Source of the DNA: Streptomyces deccanensis | Lineage (GTDB): Bacteria; Actinomycetota; Actinomycetes; Streptomycetales; Streptomycetaceae | Direction of reading: 5' to 3' | NCBI RefSeq assembly: GCF_022385335.1 | Contig: NZ_CP092431.1 | Span: 868,001 to 932,000, forward strand | Length of the DNA: 64,000 nucleotides | In this document: positions 17,028 to 25,724 of the stretch, one piece after another | How positions within the stretch are numbered: the first letter of the stretch is position 1 | Layout of the letters: each line of letters begins with the position of its first letter | Made by a program: the position numbers and the translations under genes | Notes under the pieces: model-generated | Databases searched by the model: none | Seen by the model: only the letters and a program-made list of their open reading frames with translations | What the model was told of the DNA's origin: nothing

Positions 17028-17749
17028 TTCTCGTCTCCCCGCATGACGGATCCGGACGGCGACCATTCCGCAGTGTCGATCATCGAGTAGCCCTCGTCAT
17101 GCTGGTCGAGTCGTTGCATCCGACGGCCCTCGAACCGTGCGAGGGTCTCGCTGTCCAGAGGTGGGACGAACGCGTTGTTCACCACCGTGTACTCGGCGGC
17201 CAGCCGACCGATCGGCGCGACAGCACCGGTGTCGATCCGCCCGTTGGGCAGATAGAGGTCATCGCGGATGTAGAACTGCGCGACCCGCCCCACCACGAGG
17301 TGGTTGAGCCCGTCCGGCGAGGGCACGATCATTTCCACCACGCACTCGAACGCGATCGGAGCGCCTTCGATACGGGGCGGCTTCACGACGGAACTGGGCA
17401 CCTTCTTCAGCCCCACCATGTCGAACTCGTCCTCGTCGGGCTCGAATTCACGCGCGCTGAGATGCAGCGGAAGCGCCTGCGGCAGCGTGGCCAGGTGGGT
17501 CACGAACTCGCCGGTGTCGCGCATGTTCACGAAGCTGTCCTTGAGCGTGACACCGTCGGATCGGGGCTGGATCGACAACGAGACCATGGGGGGCTTGCGG
17601 CCGACCACCGTGAAGAACGAGATCGGCGCCAGGTTTCCGACCCCGTCGGCCGACAGCGTGCTGACCCATGCGATGGGCCGCGGAATGACGCTGCCGATCA
17701 GCAACTTGTACGATTCCGCAGCCGTGAGGTTCTCGGCGTCGATGTGCAT
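17024..17749 (-). CDS. Flavin reductase-like domain protein
   Basis: 241 residues. YKLLIGSVIPRPIAWVSTLSADGVGNLAPISFFTVVGRKPPMVSLSIQ is the FMN-binding signature of the flavin reductase-like (DIM6/NTAB) split-barrel fold. NFVTHLAT-like helix NMRDTGEFVTHLATLPQA follows, and the C-terminal third holds PIGRLAAEYTVVNN. Such proteins transfer electrons to flavin-dependent monooxygenases or bind FMN directly. First gene of the leftward operon with the DUF302 and GMC genes. Upstream lies a 1.1-kb gap with the second copy of the 31-bp element. Confidence 0.8.
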   Translation of the reverse strand: MHIDAENLTAAESYKLLIGSVIPRPIAWVSTLSADGVGNLAPISFFTVVGRKPPMVSLSIQPRSDGVTLKDSFVNMRDTGEFVTHLATLPQALPLHLSAREFEPDEDEFDMVGLKKVPSSVVKPPRIEGAPIAFECVVEMIVPSPDGLNHLVVGRVAQFYIRDDLYLPNGRIDTGAVAPIGRLAAEYTVVNNAFVPPLDSETLARFEGRRMQRLDQHDEGYSMIDTAEWSPSGSVMRGDEK

Positions 17750-18273
17750 TCAGTGATCCCTTCAGCGGCCGGGCCGGCTGAACAACGCCGGCTCCGTTGC
17801 CATGAGTGCGTAGATCGGGCAGTTCATGTTTCGGTTCGCGCGGCTTGTGGGCTTCGCCGCCGCCCCGCTGGGTCGAGAACAGCCTTCAGTGCTTACGAAG
17901 GAGAGACCGGCACGGAAGCCCGTCTCGGGAACGAGCGTGAAGTTGAGTGCCACACCCGCGTACGACCTCATTTCGGCCGGGCGAGCGGTATAGGTACGCG
18001 CTGTGCGTCAGCGCCCGGTCCGGCGGACGTGCCGGGAGCCCGCACGCTCTGTCTCCGCGTCGAACTGCCCCCAGGACCACCCGGAGCCGGCCCCGGAGGC
18101 CGCGGTCAGGCAGCCCCCTTCGCTTCGCCGCCCGTGCCCACCGAACGGCACGGGCGGGGACGAGCGGATGCAGTCGCCGTCCCGGCCCGCCGGTCTCGTG
18201 CGAACTCGGTCTCGGCCGGCGCCGGTGGACAAGGGGCGCAGTCCCTTGAGTGACTCCATCGTCATGGACGGGA

Positions 18274-18304
18274 ACGCTAGCAGCGACTATAGGAAATGTA
18301 TAGC
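18274..18304 (-). promoter_or_regulatory. Copy 2 of the perfect 31-bp shared element
   Basis: Identical to 9304-9334. It lies 525 bp upstream of the leftward flavin reductase-DUF302-GMC operon, again followed on the minus strand by an ATG at the same distance. It keeps the CTATA-N7-TATAG inverted core and the TATAGT -10-like box. Confidence 0.5.
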
Positions 18305-18734
18305 ATCAGGGAAGAGGGGTGCAGCGCACCAGAACACGGCTCACCCCCGCTCCACCTGGGGGCGGATCCCGTGCGACCGCCGGCTGCAGGAACGGCCGGG
18401 CCGTGCGGAGGGGCGGGGCGGCAGGCGCCGCTCAGGCAGGCCGCCCGGAAGTCCGGCCACTCGGGCACAGACTGGACACGCGCGGCCGGGCCGCCGGCCT
18501 GGAGCAGGTCGGGCCGATGGACCACCCTCAGCCCCAGGACCGCCCGGCCGGTGCAGCCCCGCCACCTCTTCCGATCCGGCGACTCGCCCTCTGGGCCAGC
18601 CGGTCAAGGCATGGCCGGGCCCGGCCATCGGCCGGGCGCATGCCACAGTCCCGGCATGCGTCCTCTCACAGACGTGCACCAGCGAAGACGATGAGTGGTG
18701 GAACATGCGGCGAGAGAGCGTGTTGACCTGGCGA

Positions 18735-18880
18735 GGGAATCCCAGGTGTCGTCGGCGAGGGTGATGCCCTCGCTGTGCAGGCGCTCCGCAGTGCGGACCT
18801 CCGGCTCGCCGGGGACGAAGATCTCGGCCGTGCCGGGGGCGGCGGAGGTGGACTTGGTCGACCCGGCGACCACACACTCG
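18735..18880 (-). pseudogene. Remnant of malate/L-lactate dehydrogenase-like (Ldh2) C terminus
   Basis: On the minus strand a frame reads PGTAEIFVPGEPEVRTAERL then HSEGITLADDTWDSLAR. The PGE-E...E...GI.L pattern is the usual C-terminal end of the Ldh2/malate dehydrogenase type-2 family. The fragment starts abruptly at the end of the IclR gene and has no catalytic domain. It is probably the last piece of a deleted dehydrogenase gene. The call rests on about 40 residues. Confidence 0.4.
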
Positions 18881-18881
18881 G

Positions 18882-19604
18882 TCAGTTGCTGCCCCGCAGT
18901 ACGCGGGAGAGGCCCAGCGCCGCGGTGCGCACGGCTGGAGCCAATTGGGCAGGGCTGAAGCGTTCACGGGGCACGGCCACCGAGAGGGCGGCGACCGTGG
19001 CGCCTCCGGCGAAGACAGGCGCCGCGATGCAGCTGACGCCGAGCGCGGCCCCCTGCTCCTCGTAGGCGAGGCCGGAGACCCGGATCTTCTCCAGGGCCAT
19101 GCGCAGCCGGGCCGGGTCCGTGACGGAATGGGGGGTGAGGCCGGGCAGCGGCCGGGACAGCACCTCCTCGGCCAGCTCGTCGCCGGAGAAGGCCAGCAGG
19201 GCCTTCCCGACGCCGGTGCAGGTCAGCGGCAGACTGCCGCCGATGCGGGAGGGCAGCTGCAGGGCCTCGTGGCCGTGGATGCGTTCGAGGTAGACCACCT
19301 CCATGCCCTCGCGGACGCCGAGGTGGACGGTCTCCCGGGTGGCCTCGAACAGGTCCTGCAGGAAAGGCAGGGCCGTCTCACGCAGACCGAGCCGGTGCGG
19401 GACGAGCGAGCCAAGCTCGAAGAGCTTCGCGCCGAGCCGGTACCGAGGGCCCGAGCGCTCCAGCCAGCCCAAACGCACCAGGTCCGCCGCCAGCCGGTGC
19501 ACTGTCGGCTTCGGCAGGCCGGTACGGCCTGAAAGTTCCGACAGACGGTACGGACCACCGTCCGGACTGAAGCTCTCAAGGATGATCGCGGCTTTGTCCA
19601 GCAT
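18882..19604 (-). CDS. IclR-family transcriptional regulator
   Basis: 240 residues from ATG at 19604. The winged HTH is [45 protein letters not shown]. The effector domain includes [31 protein letters not shown] and [23 protein letters not shown], the standard IclR pocket region. A longer form from a GTG at 19631 is possible, but its first codons lie inside the palindromic operator (19618-19638). The regulator is divergent from the hydratase/acetaldehyde dehydrogenase/aldolase operon, as MhpR-type and PcaR-type IclR regulators are from their targets, and it probably controls that operon. Confidence 0.85.
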   Translation of the reverse strand: MLDKAAIILESFSPDGGPYRLSELSGRTGLPKPTVHRLAADLVRLGWLERSGPRYRLGAKLFELGSLVPHRLGLRETALPFLQDLFEATRETVHLGVREGMEVVYLERIHGHEALQLPSRIGGSLPLTCTGVGKALLAFSGDELAEEVLSRPLPGLTPHSVTDPARLRMALEKIRVSGLAYEEQGAALGVSCIAAPVFAGGATVAALSVAVPRERFSPAQLAPAVRTAALGLSRVLRGSN

Positions 19605-19617
19605 GCTGCCGTTCTCA

Positions 19618-19638
19618 TTGTTCCGTTTCACGGAACAA
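19618..19638. promoter_or_regulatory. IclR operator between regulator and meta-cleavage operon
   Basis: TTGTTCCG-TTTCA-CGGAACAA: a perfect 8-bp inverted repeat with a 5-bp centre, in the divergent gap and overlapping the alternative GTG start of the IclR gene. IclR regulators bind palindromes of about this size. Confidence 0.6.
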
Positions 19639-19710
19639 AGTTTGTCCTCCGGGAAGGGCGGTGTCTATATCGAGGGCAACCCGCCGCTCCCACTTCCCCG
19701 GAGGTAATCC

Positions 19711-20547
19711 ATGTCGACCGTGTTCGACGACGCCCGCCCGGACGCCGTCCCACCGGCCGTGGTCAAGGCCGCCGACCTGCTGGCGGAGGCCACCCGTACC
19801 CGAGCCACCTGCCCGCCGGTGCGGACGCTGTTCGACGACGGCGGCGACCTGGAGACCGCCTACGCCGTGCAGCAGCTGAACGTCCGGCGCGGCCTGGACG
19901 CCGGCCGCCGGATCGTCGGCCGCAAGATCGGCCTGACCTCCGTGGCCGTACAGCGCCAACTCGGCGTGGACCAGCCCGACTTCGGCGCGCTCTTCGCCGA
20001 CATGGCCGTGCCGGACGGCGCCGAGGTGACCGCCGGGCAGCTGCTCCAGCCCAAGGTGGAGGCCGAGATCGCCTTCGTGCTGGGCAGGGATCTCCCCGAC
20101 CGCGCGTCCACCGTCGTCGACCTGCTGCGTGCCGTCGACTTCGCGCTGCCCGCGCTGGAGATCGTCGACAGCCGCGTGCGGAACTGGGACATCTCCCTCG
20201 TCGACACCGTCGCCGACAACGCCTCCTGCGGCCTGTACGTCCTGGGGGGCACCCCCGTACCGCTCACCCGGGTCGATGTCCGAGCCGCGATGATGACCAT
20301 GACCCGGAGCGGTGTCATCGCCTCCGAGGGCACTGGCGCCGACTGCCTCGGCAGCCCCCTGAACGCGGCGGTCTGGCTGGCCTCGGCGCTCGCCGAGCGC
20401 GGCGATCCGCTGAGGGCTGGCGACCTGGTGCTGACCGGGGCGCTGGGCCCGATGACCCCCGCCGCCCCCGGCGACGAGTTCGAGGCCCACATCTCGGAAC
20501 TGGGCTCCGTGCGGGTCCGGTTCGCGCCGGAAGGAGCCCAGCGGTGA
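19711..20547 (+). CDS. mhpD: 2-oxopent-4-enoate hydratase (FAH superfamily)
   Basis: 278 residues. [46 protein letters not shown] is the family's N-terminal block; [16 protein letters not shown] has the E-x-E metal site; [28 protein letters not shown] is the signature of MhpD/BphH-type hydratases. The enzyme adds water to 2-hydroxypenta-2,4-dienoate to give 4-hydroxy-2-oxovalerate. Start ATG follows GGAGG. It overlaps the acetaldehyde dehydrogenase gene by GTGA. A second, more distant copy lies at 28951-29739. Confidence 0.9.
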   Translation: MSTVFDDARPDAVPPAVVKAADLLAEATRTRATCPPVRTLFDDGGDLETAYAVQQLNVRRGLDAGRRIVGRKIGLTSVAVQRQLGVDQPDFGALFADMAVPDGAEVTAGQLLQPKVEAEIAFVLGRDLPDRASTVVDLLRAVDFALPALEIVDSRVRNWDISLVDTVADNASCGLYVLGGTPVPLTRVDVRAAMMTMTRSGVIASEGTGADCLGSPLNAAVWLASALAERGDPLRAGDLVLTGALGPMTPAAPGDEFEAHISELGSVRVRFAPEGAQR

Positions 20548-21488
20548 GTGAAAGGACGAAGGTCGCGATCATCGGTTCCGGCAACATCGGCACCGACCTG
20601 ATGATCAAGATCCTTAGGCTCTCGGAGAGCCTGGAGATCGCCGCGATGGTCGGCATCGACCCGGACTCCGACGGCCTGACGCGCGCCCGCCGACTGAAGG
20701 TCGCCACCACGCACGAAGGCATCGAGGGGCTGGTGAAGCTGGACGAGTTCACCGACGTCGAGATCGTATTCGACGCCACCTCGGCCGGTGCCCACCGCCA
20801 CCACGACGAGGTGCTGCGCCGGCTCGGCCGTACCCTCGTCGACCTCACCCCGGCCGCCCTCGGCCCGTACGTCGTCCCGCCGGTCAACGGGGACGCCCAT
20901 CTCGATGCCCCGAACGTCAACATGGTCACCTGCGGCGGCCAGGCGACCATCCCGATCGTCGCCGCGGTGGGCGCTGTCACGCCGGTCCACTACGGCGAGA
21001 TCGTCGCCTCCATCGCCTCCCGCTCCGCCGGACCGGGCACCCGCGCCAACATCGACGAGTTCACCGAGACCACCTCCTGCGCCATCGAGCAGGTGGGCAG
21101 CGCCACGCGGGGCAAGGCCATCATCGTCCTCAACCCGGCCGAACCCCCGCTGATCATGCGGGACACCGTGCACTGTCTGGTCTCCGACTGTGCGACCGAG
21201 GCCGTCACGGCGTCCGTCGAGGGGATGGTCGCGCGCGTGCAGGCGTACGTACCCGGCTACCGGCTCAAGCAGACGGTGCAGTTCGAGAAGGTCGCGAACG
21301 ACGATCCCCTGCGCACCCTCGCCCCCGGCGTGGACGAGGCCCTGAAAGTCTCCGTCTTCCTCGAAGTGGAGGGCGCCGCCCACTACCTCCCGGCCTACGC
21401 CGGAAACCTCGACATCATGACCTCGGCCGCGCTGCGCACCGCGGAACGCATGGCCGTCCGCCGTTCGCCGGAGGTGACCGCGCGATGA
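20544..21488 (+). CDS. mhpF: Acylating acetaldehyde dehydrogenase
   Basis: 314 residues, family length. The Rossmann motif [11 protein letters not shown] is at residues 9-19, the catalytic Cys is C130 in [12 protein letters not shown], and the C-terminal part includes [22 protein letters not shown]. It converts acetaldehyde plus CoA and NAD+ to acetyl-CoA, and works in a channelling complex with the aldolase encoded next. The GTG start overlaps the hydratase stop, and its own stop overlaps the aldolase start, so the three proteins are co-translated. Confidence 0.95.
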   Translation: MSERTKVAIIGSGNIGTDLMIKILRLSESLEIAAMVGIDPDSDGLTRARRLKVATTHEGIEGLVKLDEFTDVEIVFDATSAGAHRHHDEVLRRLGRTLVDLTPAALGPYVVPPVNGDAHLDAPNVNMVTCGGQATIPIVAAVGAVTPVHYGEIVASIASRSAGPGTRANIDEFTETTSCAIEQVGSATRGKAIIVLNPAEPPLIMRDTVHCLVSDCATEAVTASVEGMVARVQAYVPGYRLKQTVQFEKVANDDPLRTLAPGVDEALKVSVFLEVEGAAHYLPAYAGNLDIMTSAALRTAERMAVRRSPEVTAR

Positions 21489-22504
21489 CCCGTCTCTACG
21501 TCCAGGACGTCACCCTGCGAGACGGCATGCACGCCGTCCGGCACCGCTACACCGTCGACCAGGCCCGCGCCATCGCCGCCGCCCTTGACTCCGCCGGAGT
21601 CTCCGCCATCGAGATCGCCCACGGCGACGGCCTCGCCGGCTCCAGCATCAACTACGGCGTCGGCGCCCACACCGACTGGGAGTGGATCGAGGCGGTCACC
21701 GATGTGGCCGTCCGCGCCGTACCCACCACGCTCCTTCTCCCCGGCATCGGCACCCTGCACGACCTGCGGCAGGCCCACCGCCTGGGCATTCGCTCGGTCC
21801 GCGTCGCCACTCACTGCACCGAGGCCGACATCTCCGCCCAGCACATCGCCGCCGCCCGCGAGCTGGGCATGGACGTGGCCGGGTTCCTGATGATGTCCCA
21901 CATGGCCGAACCCGCTGAACTGGCCCGCCAGGCCGCGCTGATGGAGTCCTACGGCGCCCACTGCGTCTACGTCACCGACTCCGGCGGCCGCCTGACGATG
22001 GACGGTGTCCGCGACCGCTTCCGCGCCTACCGCGACGTCCTCGACCCGGCCACCGAGCTCGGCATCCACGCCCACCACAACCTCGCCCTGGGAGTGGCCA
22101 ACACCGTCGTCGCCGTCGAGAGCGGTGCCGTACGTGTCGACGCCTCCCTGGCCGGGCAGGGCGCGGGCGCCGGCAACTGCCCTCTGGAGGCGTTCATCGC
22201 GGTAGCCGACCTGACCGGCTGGGAGCACGGCTGCGATCTCTTCCCCCTCATGGACGCCGCCGACGACCTCGTACGACCACTCCAGGACCGCGAGGTACGA
22301 GTGGACCGCGAGACCCTCAGCCTCGGCTACGCCGGCGTGTACTCCAGCTTCCTGCGTCACGCCGAGACCGCCGCCGCCCGCTACGGCTTGGACACTCGCA
22401 GCGTCCTCGTCGAGGTCGGGCAACGCCGGATGGTGGGCGGGCAGGAGGACATGATCACCGACATCGCGCTGGACCTGGTCGCGCGTGCGGAGAGCGCGGT
22501 CTGA
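21485..22504 (+). CDS. mhpE: 4-hydroxy-2-oxovalerate aldolase
   Basis: 339 residues. [18 protein letters not shown] holds the Arg, Asp and catalytic His of the DRE-TIM metallolyase fold. HAHHNLALG supplies two metal ligands and [15 protein letters not shown] matches the C-terminal barrel. It cleaves 4-hydroxy-2-oxovalerate to pyruvate and acetaldehyde, passing acetaldehyde to the dehydrogenase encoded just upstream. It is the last gene of the three-gene operon; the sequence beyond it (22505-22900) has only a pseudogene remnant. Confidence 0.95.
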   Translation: MTRLYVQDVTLRDGMHAVRHRYTVDQARAIAAALDSAGVSAIEIAHGDGLAGSSINYGVGAHTDWEWIEAVTDVAVRAVPTTLLLPGIGTLHDLRQAHRLGIRSVRVATHCTEADISAQHIAAARELGMDVAGFLMMSHMAEPAELARQAALMESYGAHCVYVTDSGGRLTMDGVRDRFRAYRDVLDPATELGIHAHHNLALGVANTVVAVESGAVRVDASLAGQGAGAGNCPLEAFIAVADLTGWEHGCDLFPLMDAADDLVRPLQDREVRVDRETLSLGYAGVYSSFLRHAETAAARYGLDTRSVLVEVGQRRMVGGQEDMITDIALDLVARAESAV

Positions 22505-22544
22505 CCGGGGGCATGGTGGTGAGCCCGGCGGCGTCGGCTGGGAC

Positions 22545-22720
22545 TCACCGCTCTTTCGGGCGGCCACCTCTCCTCAGCCAGGAAGGAGACCACCAGGTCG
22601 TTGACGAGCTCCGCCTGCTCCCGCTGCGGCAGTGCCGCACATTCTCGACGAGTGGGAAACGCCCGCCCGGGGTCTTCTCAGCCATTTCCCTTCCCACGCC
22701 GCGCCCGAGGCGTCGCTGGA
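22545..22720 (-). pseudogene. Frameshifted alpha/beta-hydrolase C-terminal remnant
   Basis: On the minus strand one frame reads FPLVENVRH and the adjacent frame continues LPQREQAELVNDLVVSFLAE. Joined, this is the catalytic-His end of an alpha/beta hydrolase (ENCGHLPQ..P type). A one-base deletion at the His codon explains the shift. The rest of the 396-bp gap shows no other gene. Confidence 0.5.
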
Positions 22721-22900
22721 ACTCTGCACGACCAGGGGCGGGTGACCTCACGGCGGGCAGTTCTCCGGCGGTGATGAGACCGCGGGCTGCGGATCGGGAT
22801 CTCTCGCCTTGCCCGTTCATGACGCCATCTTTTGTACGCGCAGACCCGGTTGTTCGTCGACGACCGCCCTCACGCCCCCTATCCCATTGGAGAGCCCTCA

Positions 22901-24055
22901 ATGACCGGCCCTCAGCTCGATGTACCCATCGGTGTGCGACGTCGCGGAGTCCTCAAGGCCGCAGTGCCCTTGGGTGTCGCCGCGACGGCCCTCACCACCT
23001 CCCCCACACTCGCCGACAGCCAGTCGGCCACCGAGAACATCCCGCTTCCTCGCAGCAGGTACCGGATTGACGTGCACTGTCACATCGTCCCGGACTTCTA
23101 CCGACTGTCACTGACAGCGAACGGCGTCGCTGAGAGCGGCGGCGTGCCGTTCCCGGCGTGGAGCCCCGCGCTCGCCGTCGACTTCATGAACCGCTACGGC
23201 ATCCAGACACAAGTCGTCTCCGTCTCCGAACCCGGCGTGACCTATCTGTCCTCCGCCGGTGACCGCGTCGCCATGGCGCGGCGCCTGAACGACTACATGA
23301 GCAAGGACCTGGTGCACACCGACGCGGCGCGGCTCGCCGGACGCTTCGGCGCGTTCGCCATTCTGCCGATCGGCGCCCCCGCCTCCGAGCAGGACATCGC
23401 CGCCGCCGTGGTGGAGGTCACGCGAGCGGTGCGGGAGTTGAAGCTGGACGGCGTTGGAATCTTCAGCAGCTACGCGGACGTGTACCTCGGCGACCCCGTC
23501 TTCGAACCGCTGATGAGGGCACTCGACGACCTCGGGGTCATGGTGTTCATCCACCCGACGACCCCGCAGAACTACCCCCACCTGAAGCTGCCGCCTTTCC
23601 TGTACGAGTTCACCTTCGACACCACGCGCGCGCTGATCAACATGCTCTACAAGGGCGTCTACCGGCGCTACCCGAACATCCGCTGGCTGGGCGCTCACGC
23701 CGGCGGCACTCTGCCGTACATCTCCTTCCGTGCCAGCCTGCTCACCGTCACCCCCGCCGTCGCCCAGACGCTGGGCATCACCGGCACGGACGACAGCAGC
23801 CCGGCCTTCCGTAAGCTCTTCTACGACACGGCGCTCTCCCCTGCCCCGCAGGCCATGAAGTCGGTGCGCGAGCTGGCCGGCACAGAGCACATTCTGTTCG
23901 CCACCGACTGGCCCTTCAGTAGCGGCCTTTTCCCGGCGTTCGGGGATCCCGCGCCCCAACTGGACGAGACGTTCACCTCGGGTGACCGAGTGAAGGTGGA
24001 ACGGTCCAACGCCCTGGCCCAGTTCCCCGGACTCGCCAAGAGGCTCGGGCCCTGA
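22901..24055 (+). CDS. Tat-exported amidohydrolase (ACMSD-like)
   Basis: 384 residues. The N terminus has a Tat-type signal: VRRRGVLKAAVPLGVAATAL (RR at about 13-15) followed by a hydrophobic stretch. The mature part begins IDVHCHIVPDFY, the HxH metal motif of the amidohydrolase_2 / ACMSD family. MVFIHPTTPQNYP, WLGAHAGGTLPY and LFATDWPFSS supply the further His and Asp ligands. Family members catalyse non-oxidative decarboxylation of aromatic acids or hydrolysis of ring products. ATG at 22901 has GGAG eight bases upstream. It has a cytoplasmic paralogue at 29791. An exported version of this family is unusual. Confidence 0.75.
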   Translation: MTGPQLDVPIGVRRRGVLKAAVPLGVAATALTTSPTLADSQSATENIPLPRSRYRIDVHCHIVPDFYRLSLTANGVAESGGVPFPAWSPALAVDFMNRYGIQTQVVSVSEPGVTYLSSAGDRVAMARRLNDYMSKDLVHTDAARLAGRFGAFAILPIGAPASEQDIAAAVVEVTRAVRELKLDGVGIFSSYADVYLGDPVFEPLMRALDDLGVMVFIHPTTPQNYPHLKLPPFLYEFTFDTTRALINMLYKGVYRRYPNIRWLGAHAGGTLPYISFRASLLTVTPAVAQTLGITGTDDSSPAFRKLFYDTALSPAPQAMKSVRELAGTEHILFATDWPFSSGLFPAFGDPAPQLDETFTSGDRVKVERSNALAQFPGLAKRLGP

Positions 24056-24102
24056 CGACGAAGTACCTCTATCCGGGCGGCCGCCTGAGCAGAGGGACGT
24101 CA

Positions 24103-24600
24103 CTCCGCCCCGGCTCCCGCGATGACCTGCTCCTTCCAGCCTGCCGTGTCGGTCTCCTCCGCGGCCGCCTCCCTGTGTCGCCCGCGGCTGGTGCCCGCCC
24201 AGCCCAGGAGAAAGCCCGCCAGCATGGCGATCAGTCCCATGGGCTGGAGGGCGATCCAGGGGACGTCGAGAGCGGGCAGGAACGAAGCGGGAGGGCCGGA
24301 GAAGGCCGCGGAGGAAACATAGAGGGCGAAGGGGCAGGCCAGACCACGTGCACCGTCCGCAGCAGGCCGGTGCGGTTGTACCGGCTCCAGAACAGGGGGT
24401 AGAGACAGGTGGGCACGACCGCGCAGCCGACCACGACGAGTGACGGGTGGATTAGCGGCTGCAGGTTGTGGGCTTGGACCGCCACGGCAATGCCGACCGC
24501 ACGCTGCCGCCCAGTCCGGTCGTGCGGCCCTCCAATGCGCCGACCAACAGCATCAGCGCCGTCTGTCCGCTGCTGCCGAGGGACTGATGACAAACCCTCA
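24103..24600 (-). pseudogene. Decayed sodium/solute symporter (SSS) C terminus
   Basis: Minus-strand pieces in three frames: LMLLVGALEGRTTGLGGSV; then AVAVQAHNLQPLIHPSLVVV and GCAVVPTCLYPLFWSRYNR; then LYVSSAAFSGPPASFLPALD and PWIALQPMGLIAMLAGFLLG. The joined order, hydrophobic segments and the ending WAGTSRG fit the last helices of an acetate/solute:sodium symporter. Frameshifts break it at least twice and the N-terminal helices are missing. It fills most of the 24056-24710 gap and may have once imported the substrate of this pathway. Confidence 0.5.
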
Positions 24601-24710
24601 TGATCTAGGCATGACAGAAACGGCCAGGACGTGGCCGCGGTCTCCCCGGGCCCGGCCGGGGCCGAGCCCAAGGAGACCGATCCCGCCGGGGCCAACGGGC
24701 GCCAGGGCGG

Positions 24711-25724
24711 TCAGTCGTCGGGGATACCGACGCCGCTGAGGGCGGGGACGGTCTTCTCCGGGCGGACGAGTGAACGCGTGCCGAGCCGGAACTGGTCGAG
24801 CTTGTCGACGATCGTCTGGCCGACGGGCTTGTGGCCCCAGATGCTGATGCCCTGGTGTGTGGAGGGATCCCAGGTGTTTTCGTCGATGACGATGGGGTTC
24901 CAGCCGACTTCCCACTCGAAGCCCGAAGGGGTGCGGGCGTAATAGGAGAGTTCCTTGTCATTGGTGTGCTGACCCACCGACAACGCCATGTCGAAGCCGA
25001 GTTCGCACACCCGCTCGTAGCTCTGCGCGAGGTCGTCGAGGCTTTCGGCCTGGATGTTGAGGTGCTGGACGCGGGTGCGGATGGGGTCGATGGGCAGGCC
25101 TCGGACGGCGGCGATGGCGATGGAGTGGTGACGTTCGTTGACCCGCAGGAAGCGAATCTTCAGCTTGATGCCGCTGATGGTCTCGTCGATGTAGTCGGTC
25201 AGGCGAGCGTCGAAAACCGTGCTGAAGTAACCGCGCATCAGAGTGGGTTTGGCCGAGGTGATCGCGACATGGCCCATGCCCGCATCGCCGGTCACCCAGC
25301 CGGAGGCGAGCATCAGAAGAGGCTCGGACGACATGAACGGGGTCGTGTAGATCTCCTGGGTGATCCCCTTGGGGCCAGGGAAGCGCAGCAGCCGCTCCAC
25401 ACCGCGCAGGGCTGCCTCCTCGGCACTGCCCTCGACACAGGGCACGCCGTGGGCCAGTATGCGGGCCTCGACCTGCTCGAACGAGACGTGGTCGTTCACG
25501 TGCCAGCCGATGGCCACGACGTCTTCGGCGGGACCGCGCCGCAGCAGGAAGCGGCACTCGTGGTCGTCGATGCGGAAGCGCATCAGGTCGTGGGAGAGGT
25601 CGTCGTGGTGCATGCCGATGGCCTCGGTGCCGAACCGGCGCCAGTCGGCGAAGCGGTTGGTCTCGATGACGATGTAGCCCAGGTGGACGGCGCCGAAGAC
25701 GGACGGTGCGGTGCGGGTGCTCAT
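24711..25724 (-). CDS. Type I extradiol dioxygenase (2,3-dihydroxybiphenyl 1,2-dioxygenase-like)
   Basis: 337 residues with two VOC domains. The iron ligands are in the second domain: H152 in GMGHVAITS, H221 in RVQHLNIQAE and E272 in GFEWEVGWNP; the acid/base His lies in ERHHSIAIAA. These match BphC/HsaC-type catechol meta-cleavage enzymes. It opens the ring of a catechol next to one hydroxyl and gives a yellow ring-fission product. ATG at 25724 overlaps the stop of the upstream C-C hydrolase gene. Ring-opening substrate size is open; the bicyclic/phenylpropionate type is inferred from MhpA- and BphD-like neighbours. Confidence 0.9.
   Translation of the reverse strand: MSTRTAPSVFGAVHLGYIVIETNRFADWRRFGTEAIGMHHDDLSHDLMRFRIDDHECRFLLRRGPAEDVVAIGWHVNDHVSFEQVEARILAHGVPCVEGSAEEAALRGVERLLRFPGPKGITQEIYTTPFMSSEPLLMLASGWVTGDAGMGHVAITSAKPTLMRGYFSTVFDARLTDYIDETISGIKLKIRFLRVNERHHSIAIAAVRGLPIDPIRTRVQHLNIQAESLDDLAQSYERVCELGFDMALSVGQHTNDKELSYYARTPSGFEWEVGWNPIVIDENTWDPSTHQGISIWGHKPVGQTIVDKLDQFRLGTRSLVRPEKTVPALSGVGIPDD

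Larger units (their letters stand above)
17750..18881. other. 1.1-kb gap: 31-bp element and gene debris
   Basis: No intact gene. It holds the second 31-bp element at 18274-18304 and a remnant of an Ldh2-family dehydrogenase end near 18740-18880. The rest of 18310-18740 is G+C-rich sequence without recognisable family; it may contain decayed coding DNA. Confidence 0.5.
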
